A program made the position numbers and the translations under genes. A model generated the notes under the pieces. That model saw only the letters and a program-made list of their open reading frames with translations. It ran no database searches and had not been told where the DNA came from. Shown here in pieces: positions 10,753 to 21,170 of a DNA stretch of 64,000 nucleotides; position 1 is the stretch's first letter; each line of letters starts with the position of its first letter. The stretch comes from Artemia franciscana (Eukaryota; Arthropoda; Branchiopoda; Anostraca; Artemiidae): assembly GCF_032884065.1 (NCBI RefSeq), contig NC_088879.1, positions 23,732,038-23,796,037 of the forward strand, written 5' to 3'.

Positions 10753-13035
10753 ACCATTTTCGATTTGGGACGCAATTCATGGCATATATTTGCACATTAA
10801 TGGGGTTGTGTATGTGCTCTATTAAATATAGGCCTATAGGTTAACCAGAGACACACCAAAGACCTGCAGCTTTTGTTAGACTAGTTTCCTATTAGAAAAG
10901 GTCGACGACTATACATTTAAAGAAGTTAAACAGTGCTATGTATTTACCATTTTTTATAATTGACATTTTCTTTGGCCAGCCAAAGGGCTGGCTAAAATGA
11001 CAGCCAAAGGGCTATGTCCGCTCCGCCACACCCAATTTGAAGAAACGATCGAGGAAGTCTTGATAATGATGGTGATAAAAAGACAATTGAACAGATTTGC
11101 CGCGTTTTCGGTCTATGGATATGCCCCGAGTATCCATAGATGTCACACTTAAGGGAATTAAGTATTAAGAAGCCAACCAATCTTCTTTGTAAATAAAGAG
11201 CAAGATCTTTGGTTTACCATTGACAGTGAACTAAACTTCAGTATCAATGTTAAAAAATCTGCGGCTAGTTAAATATAACCTTTCCACTCCCTCCCCAAAA
11301 GCCATAAACCTTTATAAAAAACATACAACAGTTTTGAAAGACGTGCCACCAAACTCATATCCAGCGTAACCCCCCTTACACCTTGATTTAATTGTTTTGT
11401 TTCTTGGCTAGAATTTTATCAGCGCGCAGACGGGCCGAATCTTTTTACCACATTCGTTTAAAAATTCGAATATTAAAAAATATTACGATTTCTATTTACT
11501 TTAGAAACATTTTGAAGCGAAAAACAGTGCCTCCACTTGTTTCTCTTTAAAAATATTACCGGGAATCTAAGAAATCCTGCTCAAGAAACCCCAAAATCCT
11601 GTCGAAACTCCACTTTCATAGAACTTTGATAACTCTGTTGTGCGGCTAAGGCATTTGAAAATTTAAATTTCTTTCTTTTTTACCAGGAAATTACCCACCA
11701 AAAAAAAGGAAAATTTCATGAATCCAAACATCAAATTATGATACTGCCCACTTTATGAAATCCAATACATAGACTAATATTTGGTACTACATAGAAAATA
11801 GCTTCTACCGTCTAAGCCTCATATAATTTGTAAGCCATACTTATGATAAGCACTAAGCAGATGAAAGCAAAATTAGTACAACCTTCCTCTCCTATACAAC
11901 CTTGACACAAAGCATAGCTCAAAATAGCTCCAAGAGTATGTTTTAGAATATTCTTAGATTTCCAGAAATATTCCAATTAGAAGTGACCGGTTTTCCAGCT
12001 TTGAACTCACTTCCGGAGCATAAACCTACTCCTCTAAGTTATCAAACTTGAAATTGAAAGAATCGCTTCAACAATTATATTTAAAGTACTGTTCTATTTT
12101 ATCATTTTGTAATTACCATTCTATTAATTTAGCGCAAAGATGTGATACTTCTTTTTCTTCTTTTTGTAACAATAATGATAATAAAAACATTCCACGACTA
12201 TGATTTTGAGCAAGGTCACCTTTCCAATTGACTCAATGATTTTATCAGGGTTCCTTAAATAATTCCTTTCTTTAGGATCGGCAAGTAGCAAGTATACGAT
12301 AATCTGTAAGTATACAAAATAAGAAAGTTTCACTTAAAAAAGTTAAACAATTTTTATTAAGATGAATAGACTAAAATGTCTGTGACTCTTTTGTTTCTTT
12401 GTTTCTTGACTCAGAAAGCTGCTCCTTGGCTGAGGTGGAGAGGTTACACAAGGAGTAGATGAGCTTAGATGAGCAGTAAATCCGTTTAGCAAGGGATGAG
12501 CAAAAAATATAATAGATTTGAAAATGTTAAGGGTTCCATTTCTTTTAAAATACAAGAAAGGGAGATAAAGAAAAACAATATTTTTATTGAAATTAACTTT
12601 ACTTAAGGTTGAGAACCCTTGGTTTTTATTTAAACTTTATAATTATTAGGGGCCACGTCTGCTGCAACGCCTTTTTCTGTGAAAATAAAGGCTATCACAC
12701 AAAAAGACGGCAACAGTATAGAGACCTCACAGATTTAATTTCATAATTTTGGAATTTACAGCTCAGCTCTTAATTTCAACCTCACCTCAGCTCAGCTCTT
12801 AATTTCAACCTAGAAAAGAAAAAGGACGTTAATGGATTGGAGATAAAAGATAGTCTTACATTCAAAAGGATCTTTGACTATTTTTGATGTAACACCTTAA
12901 ATTAGGTATTTTCTTCTTGCACCACACTGCCTATCTATGACGAACAAATAAATTTTCAAGTGGGGATAAATCCATTTATTTAAACAGTGAAACAAAAAAA
13001 AACAAAAAAACAGGTACAAAAGTTCAGATATTTCT
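10753..13035. other. Non-coding stretch
   Basis: No gene is supported. One small tandem duplication of a 'cagctcttaatttcaacct' block lies at 12762-12810. Short open frames on the minus strand (for example 12124-12333) end in homopolymer Lys runs and have no family motif. Confidence 0.55.
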
Positions 13036-13037
13036 AT

Positions 13038-13136
13038 CACATATATACAGCGATCGTCATCAGTAGAATTACTACTGACGAGTCAGTAATCGATAATCAG
13101 TATAATAAATCTACTTATGACGATCGCTGTATATGT
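13038..13136. repeat. Perfect inverted repeat around GCGATCG
   Basis: ATACAGCGATCGTCAT at about 13044-13059 is repeated as its reverse complement ATGACGATCGCTGTAT at about 13116-13131, extended by ATAT on both outer sides, with roughly 55 bases between. A second nested inversion (ACTACTGACGAGTCAGTA) sits in the loop. It could be a very short MITE or a cruciform-forming site. Confidence 0.8.
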
Positions 13137-13139
13137 TAA

Positions 13140-14035
13140 TATCTAGCTTAAATCACTCAGTTTTTTCCGTTTTGTGCTTTATCAACAGGTTTCATTAAAT
13201 CTACCTCCTAGGAATTATCTCCCTCTTCTGTGAGCAGGTAAGCTAAATTAGAAAATTAGACTATTACATAAGTTAGCAATACAAAATAATAACAAAGATA
13301 TGAAAGATCATTTTTGGGAATATGAAGTCAATCGTTAACTTGGTTTTAAGTCATCAGCCAGCAATGACGCATGTTCAAAGTTGACTGACGAAGCTGAAAA
13401 CTTGGACTGTGAGAGAGGGGTGTAATTATTATAGTATTAATATTAGCACAATCAATAGCTGGAAATTTTTTATTTTTGATTTATATTAATGTTTTTAGTA
13501 ATTAGTTTAAGCCTTTTTATATTTTTTTATTATTAATATTTGTAAAAATTAGTTTCGGAATGGGTGATAGTAATACAGAAGAGAACCCAATAAATTATAT
13601 ATAAGCGTTTTGGAGCAATAAATATGTCCTTGGGAGGGGGTATGTTTTCATATGTAATATGCATTTTTATATGTATATTTTTATTTGTTATAGGTAAAAA
13701 ATAAGAATTTTTAACATCTTGGTACTTCGACGTTACATGGTCCCAAAGACCCTCTCCCCCTGCATGCATACATACCTGATTTAAAACACATTGCCTTGAG
13801 ACAATCGTTTACACCACATAGAGTAAATTAAAAGATTAGGAACATATTAAATTAGCCATCAAAACAGAAATACTTCTTAGCCCGTTTAACCCATCTTAGA
13901 AATATAGCTATCTATGGTCAGACACTTATGTTCTATCACTATACATTACAAATTACAAACTAACCGGGATGAAAACTGGGTAATGTCTCGAGTGTTTCTC
14001 ATATAATACTCAAGTACCTTAAACTTTTCTAGACT
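13140..14035. other. AT-rich non-coding stretch
   Basis: No gene, RNA or repeat of known type is supported here. Confidence 0.5.
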
Positions 14036-14039
14036 ACCT

Positions 14040-14718
14040 TCGGATAGCCTTGCCGGCCAAGCAGAGCTTGCCAGACAAGGCAAGCTCTGCGTTCGGACGA
14101 CTCCTGAGAGCAGTCTTCCACAAATCGCAAATTCGCTGCAATACCAAAGCCCGAATTTACAACGCTACAGTCTCAAGCATCATGCTGTACTCATCTGGAA
14201 CATGATCAATAGCCTCTACACAGCTAAGAAGGGTCGATGTTGTTCAGGCTAGACACCTGCGTCGAGTCGAAGGCTTCAAATGGTATGACAAGATCCGCAA
14301 TACTGAGATCCTGAAGACCTTCAAGATTGCGAGCCTCTCTACCCAATTAAAAGGCCGTTCTTTAAGGTGGTATGACCACCTACTCCGTCTCTCACTAAGA
14401 ATCCCCCCACAGGTAAAGGTAAAGGATACGGCATTAGACTTGACAGTCCGTACCGGCGATGCTGATCTCCGTTTCTTGGCCCTTCAGCCAGGAAGTGCAA
14501 TCATCTCGGACTTAAATCTCTCAGAAAATGGCTAGAAAAACCCCCGAAGAAGGCCGCACACAAGATGGGATGATTTAATAAACCAACAGCTGCTCAATCG
14601 CAACATCAACCCAAATAATGCCCCATCCTTAGCCCTGGACAGGGCTACATGGAGAAGACTGACGGTGTTGTCAACCAGTTCCCTCTACGCTGGCGACCCT
14701 GCTGAGAAGGAGCGATAA
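14040..14718 (+). pseudogene. Non-LTR retrotransposon, C-terminal end of RT protein
   Basis: One frame with few breaks reads SAFGRLLRAVFHKSQI, then ARIYNATVSSIMLYSSGT, LRRVDVVQARHLRRVEGF, a RWYDHLLRLS motif and finally HTRWDDLINQQL and ATWRRL. This series (TKxRLYNAxV, LLYGxExW, RxLRRIxG, RWxGHxxRM, WxDxI, DRxxWR) is characteristic of the region after the reverse transcriptase in invertebrate non-LTR elements often annotated as 'craniofacial development protein 2-like'. There is a frame break near 14205 and an in-frame TAG near 14531. The terminal stop is at about 14716. It is directly followed by the repetitive tail at 14.8-16.2 kb, which is probably this element's 3' region. Confidence 0.8.
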
Positions 14719-14769
14719 GTCAAGTAAGTTGAACCTTAGGCATACTTTCAGAGGGAAAAAAAATTATTT

Positions 14770-16165
14770 TATTTCAAATCGTTTTTTAAAAATACCAGGA
14801 AATCCAGCTCCACCTCCACGGAAAATTATTCCTCTCCCCAAAATTATTCCTAGACCCACCCCCTAACTCTCCTAAAGAGAGCTGATCCAGTCTGGTTATG
14901 TCAATCACATATCTACGATATTTATAAGCGTTTTCCAAGACTTCCGATTTCCCCCTCCAACTCCTTCCAATGTCAACAAATCTGGTAGAGATTTGAATTA
15001 AGAGGTTTGAGACATGAGTTCCTTCTAAATACCAAATTTCATTAAGATCCGGTCACCCGTTCTTAAGTTAAAATGCCACAGTTTTTCTAATTTTTCCGAA
15101 TTAACAGCCCCCAGCTTCCCTAAAGAGAACAAATCCGTTCCAATTATGTCAATCACGTATCTATAACTTGTGCTTATTCTTCCCAACAAGTTTCATCCCG
15201 ATCACTCCACTCTAAGCATATTCCGAGATTTCCTGTTTCCAAGATTTCTGATCCAGCTCCCCCCCAATGTCACCAGATCTTGTCGGGGTTTGAAAAGAGA
15301 GTTCTAAAGCACAAGATCCTTCTAAAGATCAAATTTCATTGAGATCTGATCACCCGCTCGTAAGTTACAAATACCTCATTTTTCTATTTTTTTCGAGTTA
15401 CCCCCACTCCACCAAAGAGAGTGGATCTGGTTATTTCCGTCAAATATTTTGGACTTATGCTTATTCTTCCCACCAAGTTTCATCCTGATCTCTCCGCTTT
15501 AAGTCTATTCCTAGATTTCCACCTCCCCCCCCCCAACGACACTTGATCCGGTCAGGATTTAAAATAAGAGATCTGAGTTACGAGGTCCTTCTAAACACGA
15601 AATGTCATTAAGATCTGATCACTCCCTCGTAAATTAAAAATGCCTCATTTTTTCTATTTTTTTAGAATTAACCCTTCCCCCAACTCCCCCAAAGAGAGCG
15701 GATCCGTTCCAGTTACGTCAATCACGTATCTAGGACTCGTGATTATTTTTACCACTAAGTTTCATCCCGATCCCTAAATTCTAAGCGTTTTCCAAGATTT
15801 TAGGTTCCCCCTCCCCCAAATCTCCGCAATGTCACCGGATCCGGTCGGGATTTAAAATCAGAGCTCTGAGACACGATATCCTTCCAAACATTAAATTTCA
15901 TCAAGATCCGATCACACGTTCATAAATTACAAATACCTCATTTTTTCTATTTTTTTCGATTTAGCCGTCCCCCCACTTCCCCCAGATGGTCAAATCGGGG
16001 AAAAGACAATTTCTAATTTGATCTGGTCTGGTTCCTGATATGCCGGCCAAATTTCATCGTTCTAGCTTACCTGGAAGTGCCTAAAGTAGCAAAACCGGGA
16101 CAGACCGACAGAATTTGCGATTGCTATGTGTCACTTGGTAGATACCAAGTGCCATAAAAACATGG
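14770..16165 (+). repeat. Repetitive 3' tail of a non-LTR element, with terminal hairpin
   Basis: The tail consists of several diverged copies of a block of about 260-280 bases. Recurring landmarks are 'tttcatcccgatc', 'gatctggtcgggattt', 'aaatttcattaagatc', 'ttcgtaagtta' and 'cccaaagagagcggatcc'. The tail ends with AATTTGCGATTGCTATGTG and a perfect stem CACTTGGTA-ga-TACCAAGTG, then CCATAAAAA. A second, independent copy with the same end is at 55.3-57.2 kb. The position right after the RT C-terminal region suggests a retroelement 3' untranslated region; the hairpin may be the RT recognition structure (inference). Confidence 0.8.
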
Positions 16166-16440
16166 TCGATGCATGTTTATTTGTTTTGCTTTTTACCAGG
16201 GGTGATCAAACCGAAGGTCTAAGATAATTGAGGGAGAGCCCATTCAAACGTAAATTAAAATTTCTTTTTAAAGTTTGGGCTAGGGGAAGGTTTGGTTTTC
16301 TGTCATTTTAGGGCACCAAACTACAAATTTATCCCAAAGGGAACGAATTTGAAATTAATTTAAAATTTCGCGAAGCTAGTTGATTCAAAATATTAATTAC
16401 TCTATTTTAGACTTCCCAGTTGCAAAAGATGTAATGCAAC
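16166..16440. other. Non-coding stretch
   Basis: No gene is supported; AT-rich sequence linking two repeats. Confidence 0.5.
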
Positions 16441-16494
16441 AAGGTGGAAGTTACGGATTCAACCAATTTGATTCGCTTTACTTGTAATAAAATG

Positions 16495-16634
16495 TGTTGC
16501 AAGAGCAACACTTTGGTTTTGTCCCGTTTTTTTTGTTTGTTTTTTTCCTATGCCGCCGATCTCAGCTTATTCCTGGAAACTGGTAAGGGTCTAACCTGTG
16601 CGGTTCTTGCGGAGTGTGGACCTCCGGCCGGATG
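16495..16634 (+). repeat. Dispersed repeat, copy 2 (cut by gap)
   Basis: It carries the same block series as the minus-strand copy at 3960-4165: GTTGCAAGAGCAACAC, T-run, CCTATGCC, GCTTATTCCTGGAAAC and TGGTAAGGGTCTAACC. It stops at the assembly gap. Confidence 0.8.
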
Positions 16635-16734
16635 NNNNNNNNNNNNNNNNNNNNNNNNNNNNNNNNNNNNNNNNNNNNNNNNNNNNNNNNNNNNNNNNNN
16701 NNNNNNNNNNNNNNNNNNNNNNNNNNNNNNNNNN
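16635..16734. other. Assembly gap (100 N)
   Basis: Exactly 100 N, a placeholder for a gap of unknown length inside repeated sequence. Confidence 0.99.
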
Positions 16735-17250
16735 TATCTGTGGGCCCTATCCCCCATAACAACCAATTTTAGAGGCACAGATACAAAATATTTCCGGGAA
16801 TCAAGACGTATAAAAAAATATTTCTACCCCCCCCCCATTCAAAACTCCAAATTCATTTGAACGCTTCCAGGGTATGAAAGCATATCCTGGCACTAGAACT
16901 TTAATTTCTTATAGAATGAGCCCTCTCACGACCTTCTACGAACACTGGGTCGATATGATCACCCCTGAAAAACAAACAAACAAACAAACAAAACAAATAA
17001 ACACGCACCCGTGATCGGTCTTCTGGCAAAAAATACGAAGTTCCACATTTTTGTAGATAGGAGCTTGAAACTTCTACAGTGTAAACCTGGCGATATCTGC
17101 GGGCCCTATCCCCCATAAGAACCAATATTTGAGGCACAGATAAAAAATATTTCTGGGAATCAAAAGATATAAAAATATTTCTATCTCCCCCCTCTTCAAA
17201 ACTCTTTCCATATTCATTTGAACGCTCCCAGGGTATGAAGGCATATTTGT
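16735..17250. repeat. Repeat unit duplicated at ~355-bp spacing
   Basis: A block with GGCCCTATCCCCCATAA, GAGGCACAGATA, 'aatatttc(c/t)gggaatcaa' and TTCATTTGAACGC followed by CAGGGTATGA occurs at 16737-16885 and again at 17098-17245. The stretch between (16915-17095) resembles the repeats at 51.7 and 54.7 kb (CACGCACCCGTGATCGG, TCTTCTGGCAAAAAATAC, TTTTTGTAGATAGGAGCTTG). The assembly gap at the left suggests this repeat broke the assembly. Confidence 0.75.
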
Positions 17251-18535
17251 CGAGGCTTTAGGTACACTCCTTCCACCTACACAAAGATCTACTGGTCACC
17301 TGGAAAATGCGCGATTATAGGAAGCTGTGCATAATTTTATCAAGCCTGAAATGAATAAACTTATTTAAATGATGCTTTCAAAGAAATATTTATCAAGAGT
17401 TCATTTTGAGGGAGCACGTGAATCATTCGGAAAGAATGGGCTAGCGCGATGCATTAATGTCTCTTGAATTGGAAAAAGCTCGATATATAGTTTAAATAAA
17501 CTTAAATCAATTGGATAGCTCCGAATTTTCATTTGATGGCTTTTTGGCACCCTTTGGGATAAACTTATCGTTTCACATAACATAATGGCAGAGAATACAA
17601 TATTGTTTCGGCACAGCCTTTTCTGGTGGTTAAAAAGGTCAGTGGAACTTTCAAATTTCTTTCTAATGAGCCTTCTTCCCATACACTAGAAAATCGTTTT
17701 GATTGGATCACCCAATGGCAAGAAAAGCATAAACGAACAAACAAGTAAATATATGTCCGTGATCAACCTTATTAGAAAAAATATATTTTTGTAGATATCA
17801 GCTTGAAACCTGCACGATATAGTTCTGTAATATTTCAAATTTTGGTGGCGTAATTTTCATAAAGTTACTTGCTACTTTTGGTTTACCTTCCCCTTTTTTT
17901 CAAAACTGGGTACAATTGCCTTTTCGGGGATGTTTCTCCCCTTTTTAGAAATCAAACAAATTTTCTTAGGCTCATAGCTTCTTAAGGGAACTTTTAAACG
18001 AACATTTGGATTGAGCATAAAAAGCTAATTGTTTTGATGTTTTGGTTGTTATCAAACTCTCTTTTTAGTGTTTTGTTTACCATTATCCTTACTAAGGCGC
18101 TCCTTACTTCGAAATGTTTGATAGGGACAATTGATTATTTCCTGGAATCGTCGGGAACATCGCCATTTAGAAAAAGACATAGGCTATAGTCGTCCTTAAT
18201 ATCTTAATTTCTAATCTTTTAATGCTACATTGAACAGATCTTGTGACAACCTATTCTCAGAATTATATCTTTTCATTTTACTATTTTTTTTTAAATCCTC
18301 AATTCTTCATTTGTGATATATATGGTTTTCAGCAATAATGGTCATATGGTATTACAAAATAGTCTGTCCAACTTTTTTGACCCCCCCTCCTCCCGGGAAG
18401 ATAAGTCGTTTAAAATGTTCCCAAGCATCTCTATCTTTTTTCCAAATATTCCAATTAGGTGCAATTTTATGATACTTAAAAACTAGCCCCTCCTGATATA
18501 CTGAACGGAATTATTGACATATACTTAAATTCAAG
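17251..18535. other. Intergenic or intronic sequence upstream of the actin-related exon
   Basis: No further exon of the actin-related gene could be recognised here, and no other gene is supported. It contains repeat-like text around 17640-17800 (ATGAGCC.. and GTAGATATCAGCTTGAAACC). Confidence 0.5.
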
Positions 18536-18782
18536 GGAACTAATACTAGACTCTGGAAGATTTCAAGTTCCAGAAGGTCTATTTCATCCTGAAGCGTGGG
18601 GTCTAGACCACCCAGGTGTGCAAAAATTGGTCTCAAGAGCTATTCAAGAATGTGGTGTGGATATTCGAAAGGAAATGTCAAGAAGTATCTTCCTTGCTGG
18701 AGGTGTTACCATGTTACCTGGCTTTGCTGAACGACTGGAAGAAGAAGTCAATAGATTAACACCTTCTGGAATAACCCCCAAG
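18536..18782 (+). CDS. Actin-related protein, penultimate exon (partial gene)
   Basis: Actin-fold ATPase family; the role of this member is unknown. The exon follows an acceptor-like TTCAAG and opens in a split codon. It reads ELILDSGRFQVPEGLFHPEA, then GVDIRKEMSRSIFLAGGVTM and LPGFAERLEEEVNRL. These match the actin series 'xFRCPEALFQP', 'DIRKDLYxNxVLSGGTTMxPGxxxRMxxE', which covers subdomain 3 and the adenine-binding loop. The exon ends ACCCCCAAG followed by a GTGACA donor, phase 0, and continues at 20168. The sequence is too divergent from conventional actin, Arp1, Arp2 and Arp3 for a specific name. Upstream exons were not found, so the N-terminal half is either further upstream than 17 kb, hidden near the 100-N gap, or absent. 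Confidence 0.85.
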
Positions 18783-20167
18783 GTGACAAATTTTCGTTTT
18801 TCATTTCGAGGTATATCTTTAAATGTATGAGGAGTGTCAAATAAACAAATTAGTAAAAGAAATTTGACCAAGTTTTCTTAGTCATGTTTTAAGTTCTCAC
18901 TTAAATCATATTCGCACAAGTAAACTGGTCAAAAGGTCAAGTTCGGGTATTTTTCAATAAGGTACCACATACCATTCATTGCAAACAAATACAAGCCGAA
19001 TGACCAAACTTGATCCGTCCCAAAAATCTCAGGTGAATTTAAGAAGCCAATGATAAAAATTGTTTATTAATATTTGTTTATTCACCATTGATGATGGAGT
19101 TTTAAAATATAAAAAAGTTTTTTTTCTGCCTTTTGTTTTTGTTTCCCCATGTTGGATTGCCTACCACACCCCTCCTACCCAGCATTTCTTTGTTGCTTAT
19201 GTTTTGTTGTTGTTTTTTTTGGTTAATCAAGTGAATTTTCGCTATTATTATTACTGTTACGACAAGATGTTTTGCTTATCGAAGTCCTACTATTTATATA
19301 CCCTGTTCTGGACAGAACAACAGAACAGGAACCAAGCTCGGTGCCAAACGAAAAACAACCAATGATCGAATGAGGTAGTACAGCTTATACAAAAAACAGG
19401 ACATCCTCGAGAGTGATGTTAAGGCCGTGATTAAGTGAACTGATGGAACTCGAAAATCCCATGTTAAAATTGAAAAATTATATTTAAAAACTATTTATTG
19501 GCGGAAGATACCTTCCGCTAATAGATGCTACAAAATGTTTGCTAGGATTTTGCTCTATTTCCTCTAATTGCTTAGAAATCTTAGAAAATGTCTAGCTCTT
19601 TTTCACAAGTGTATTCTATGAAGGATATTGCTTTTGGAACAAAATCGGTACTATCAGGAGCAGAAGACAATAGCCTGTAAGATGATTGCAACCATTTTTC
19701 GATATATTTTTCTGTTTTCGAACAGTCCCATAGAATGTTTTCAGCTACCTGAAATTATTACAAGTTTTTTGCCAGAAACAATCGTTTCAGATCGCTCTAG
19801 AGACCAGGTTGACAAGCTGGTATAATTAATCTGTTATTTCCGCCAATGAATAAGTACTATTTGAAGTTTTTGACAATCGACTGTCTCTAGAGAATTGAGA
19901 GACAGAAGCCTACTTACTCTAACTTCAATTTTGAAGCTCGATGTTTTCGAGTTCACTTAATCACGGCCTTAAAAAATCTTAAGAGGTTTTTAACCTCACT
20001 GTAATGAAAATAGAAAGAGGTTCTGGAAAAGGAACCTGCACATGGAATATTGCGATGTATTGTCAATCGTAAAAGCGAAGTGATATGATACACTTTTCGA
20101 AATATTCAAAATAGATTACTAGCATAGCAAAAATTTAAGACAAAATAACATATCTTATTGATTTCAG
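18783..20167 (+). other. Intron of the actin-related gene
   Basis: GT at 18783 and AG at 20166-20167 (TTGATTTCAG) bound 1385 bases. It carries a TTAA-flanked MITE (19419-19972). Confidence 0.8.
19419..19972. mobile_element. MITE with TIRs and TTAA target duplication
   Basis: TTAA at 19419-19422 is followed by GGCCGTGATTAAGTGAACT. The exact reverse complement ends at TTAA 19969-19972. Subterminal inverted copies of TTATTGGCGGA (about 19496) and TCCGCCAATGA (about 19839) add to the symmetry. TTAA duplications are typical of piggyBac-like transposons, so this is probably a non-autonomous piggyBac-type element of about 550 bases. No transposase is encoded. Confidence 0.8.
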
Positions 20168-20311
20168 GTTCATGCCTCACCCTACAGATATCACGCAGCT
20201 TATCTAGGCGCCTCCGAGTTTGCCAGCTCACCTGCATTTGATCAGCAACGAATCAATTTAGAGGATTGGAAAAGCATAGGACCAAATGTTATTAGAAAGT
20301 GGAAAACTTAA
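20168..20311 (+). CDS. Actin-related protein, last exon
   Basis: After the acceptor TTGATTTCAG the frame reads VHASPYRYHAAYLGASEFAS, then SPAFDQQRINLEDWKSIGPN and VIRKWKT before TAA. This corresponds to the actin C-terminus (xxYSxWxGGSILASxxxFxxxWIxxxEYxExGxxxVxRK). The canonical WIGGSILAS is here AYLGASEFAS and the terminal W-I-S-K-x-E-Y-D is replaced by RINLEDW, so this is a strongly diverged Arp. Splice phase 0 fits the preceding exon exactly. The intact frame across both exons argues for a functional gene. Confidence 0.85.
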   Translation, partial: VHASPYRYHAAYLGASEFASSPAFDQQRINLEDWKSIGPNVIRKWKT

Positions 20312-20920
20312 ACAAACACGTCTTCCAACTAATCTGAAAACTTATCATTATGAATAGGTAAATGTGAATAGATGGCGAAAATACGTGAAAAATTAACTTT
20401 GAGGAAATGTCTGTGAGTAGATATAAGACAGATTATGACGAAGTGCGTTAAAAAACATTAATAATTGTGATCAAGAGTGGAGTCCAATTAGTGAGATTTT
20501 CTGAGAAAGTCCATTTTTGTCGAGTGAGTTTTGCATAATTCTTTGAAATCTAAATGTACACTTAAAATATGGATATCTTCTGTCGTTACAAAAAATGAAG
20601 AGCAGTTAATAAGTGTGTTGTAATAATACCCACATAATGACGGAAGCCTGCTTTTGTTTTCCTGATCTCTTGCAAAATTAGAAAGATATCGCGTTTTTTA
20701 TTGCAGCCAAAATTTACTTATTTAAGTTCATTTAAAACATCCTTTTATAAAAATGTATTTACCTTAACCAACACAAACATGCGAAAACCCCCGACAATTG
20801 AGTTCTTTTGTGCATTGAAAAGACGGAAAAAGTCGAAAATGTACTTGACCCAATTTAAAAATTAGGTCTCCGTGTAATCAGTCTTCGATGGTTTTCTGAT
20901 AAATCCTACTTTTTCGTAGA
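20312..20920. other. 3' flank of the actin-related gene
   Basis: AT-rich, presumably 3' untranslated and intergenic sequence. No perfect AATAAA was noticed close to the stop. No other gene is supported. Confidence 0.5.
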
Positions 20921-20924
20921 GCTA

Positions 20925-21170
20925 CCCTAGCAGTGTAAATGGAACACCGGACTCATAATCCTGTGTCATTGGGGCACGGGTTCAAATCATGGTGTTGACA
21001 AGACCCGAGTCCTGCCTTAAGGGCAAGTGGCGTGATTGGAAGCTTAGCCACCTGGGGTGTGAAGGCATTACACCTTTGAGACCTGAACCTCTATCCAGTT
21101 GGGTTGACTCCATCACAACAATATAGTAAGATAATCTGCTTGAACAGAAACTCATTGCATCTACTTGAAA
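20925..21170 (+). mobile_element. tRNA-derived SINE
   Basis: TAGCAGTGTAAATGG resembles an A box and GGGTTCAAATC about 40 bases downstream resembles a B box. Between them GGACTCATAATCC has the shape of an anticodon arm with CAT, as in tRNA-Met. The cloverleaf is not perfect, and unrelated sequence follows (CTGCCTTAAGGGCAAGTGG to 21170). That is the layout of a tRNA-derived SINE rather than a tRNA gene. The 3' boundary is approximate. Confidence 0.7.

Noticed and set aside
20925-21000. Functional tRNA-Met gene
   Set aside because: Acceptor stem does not close and unrelated SINE-like sequence follows without a terminator.
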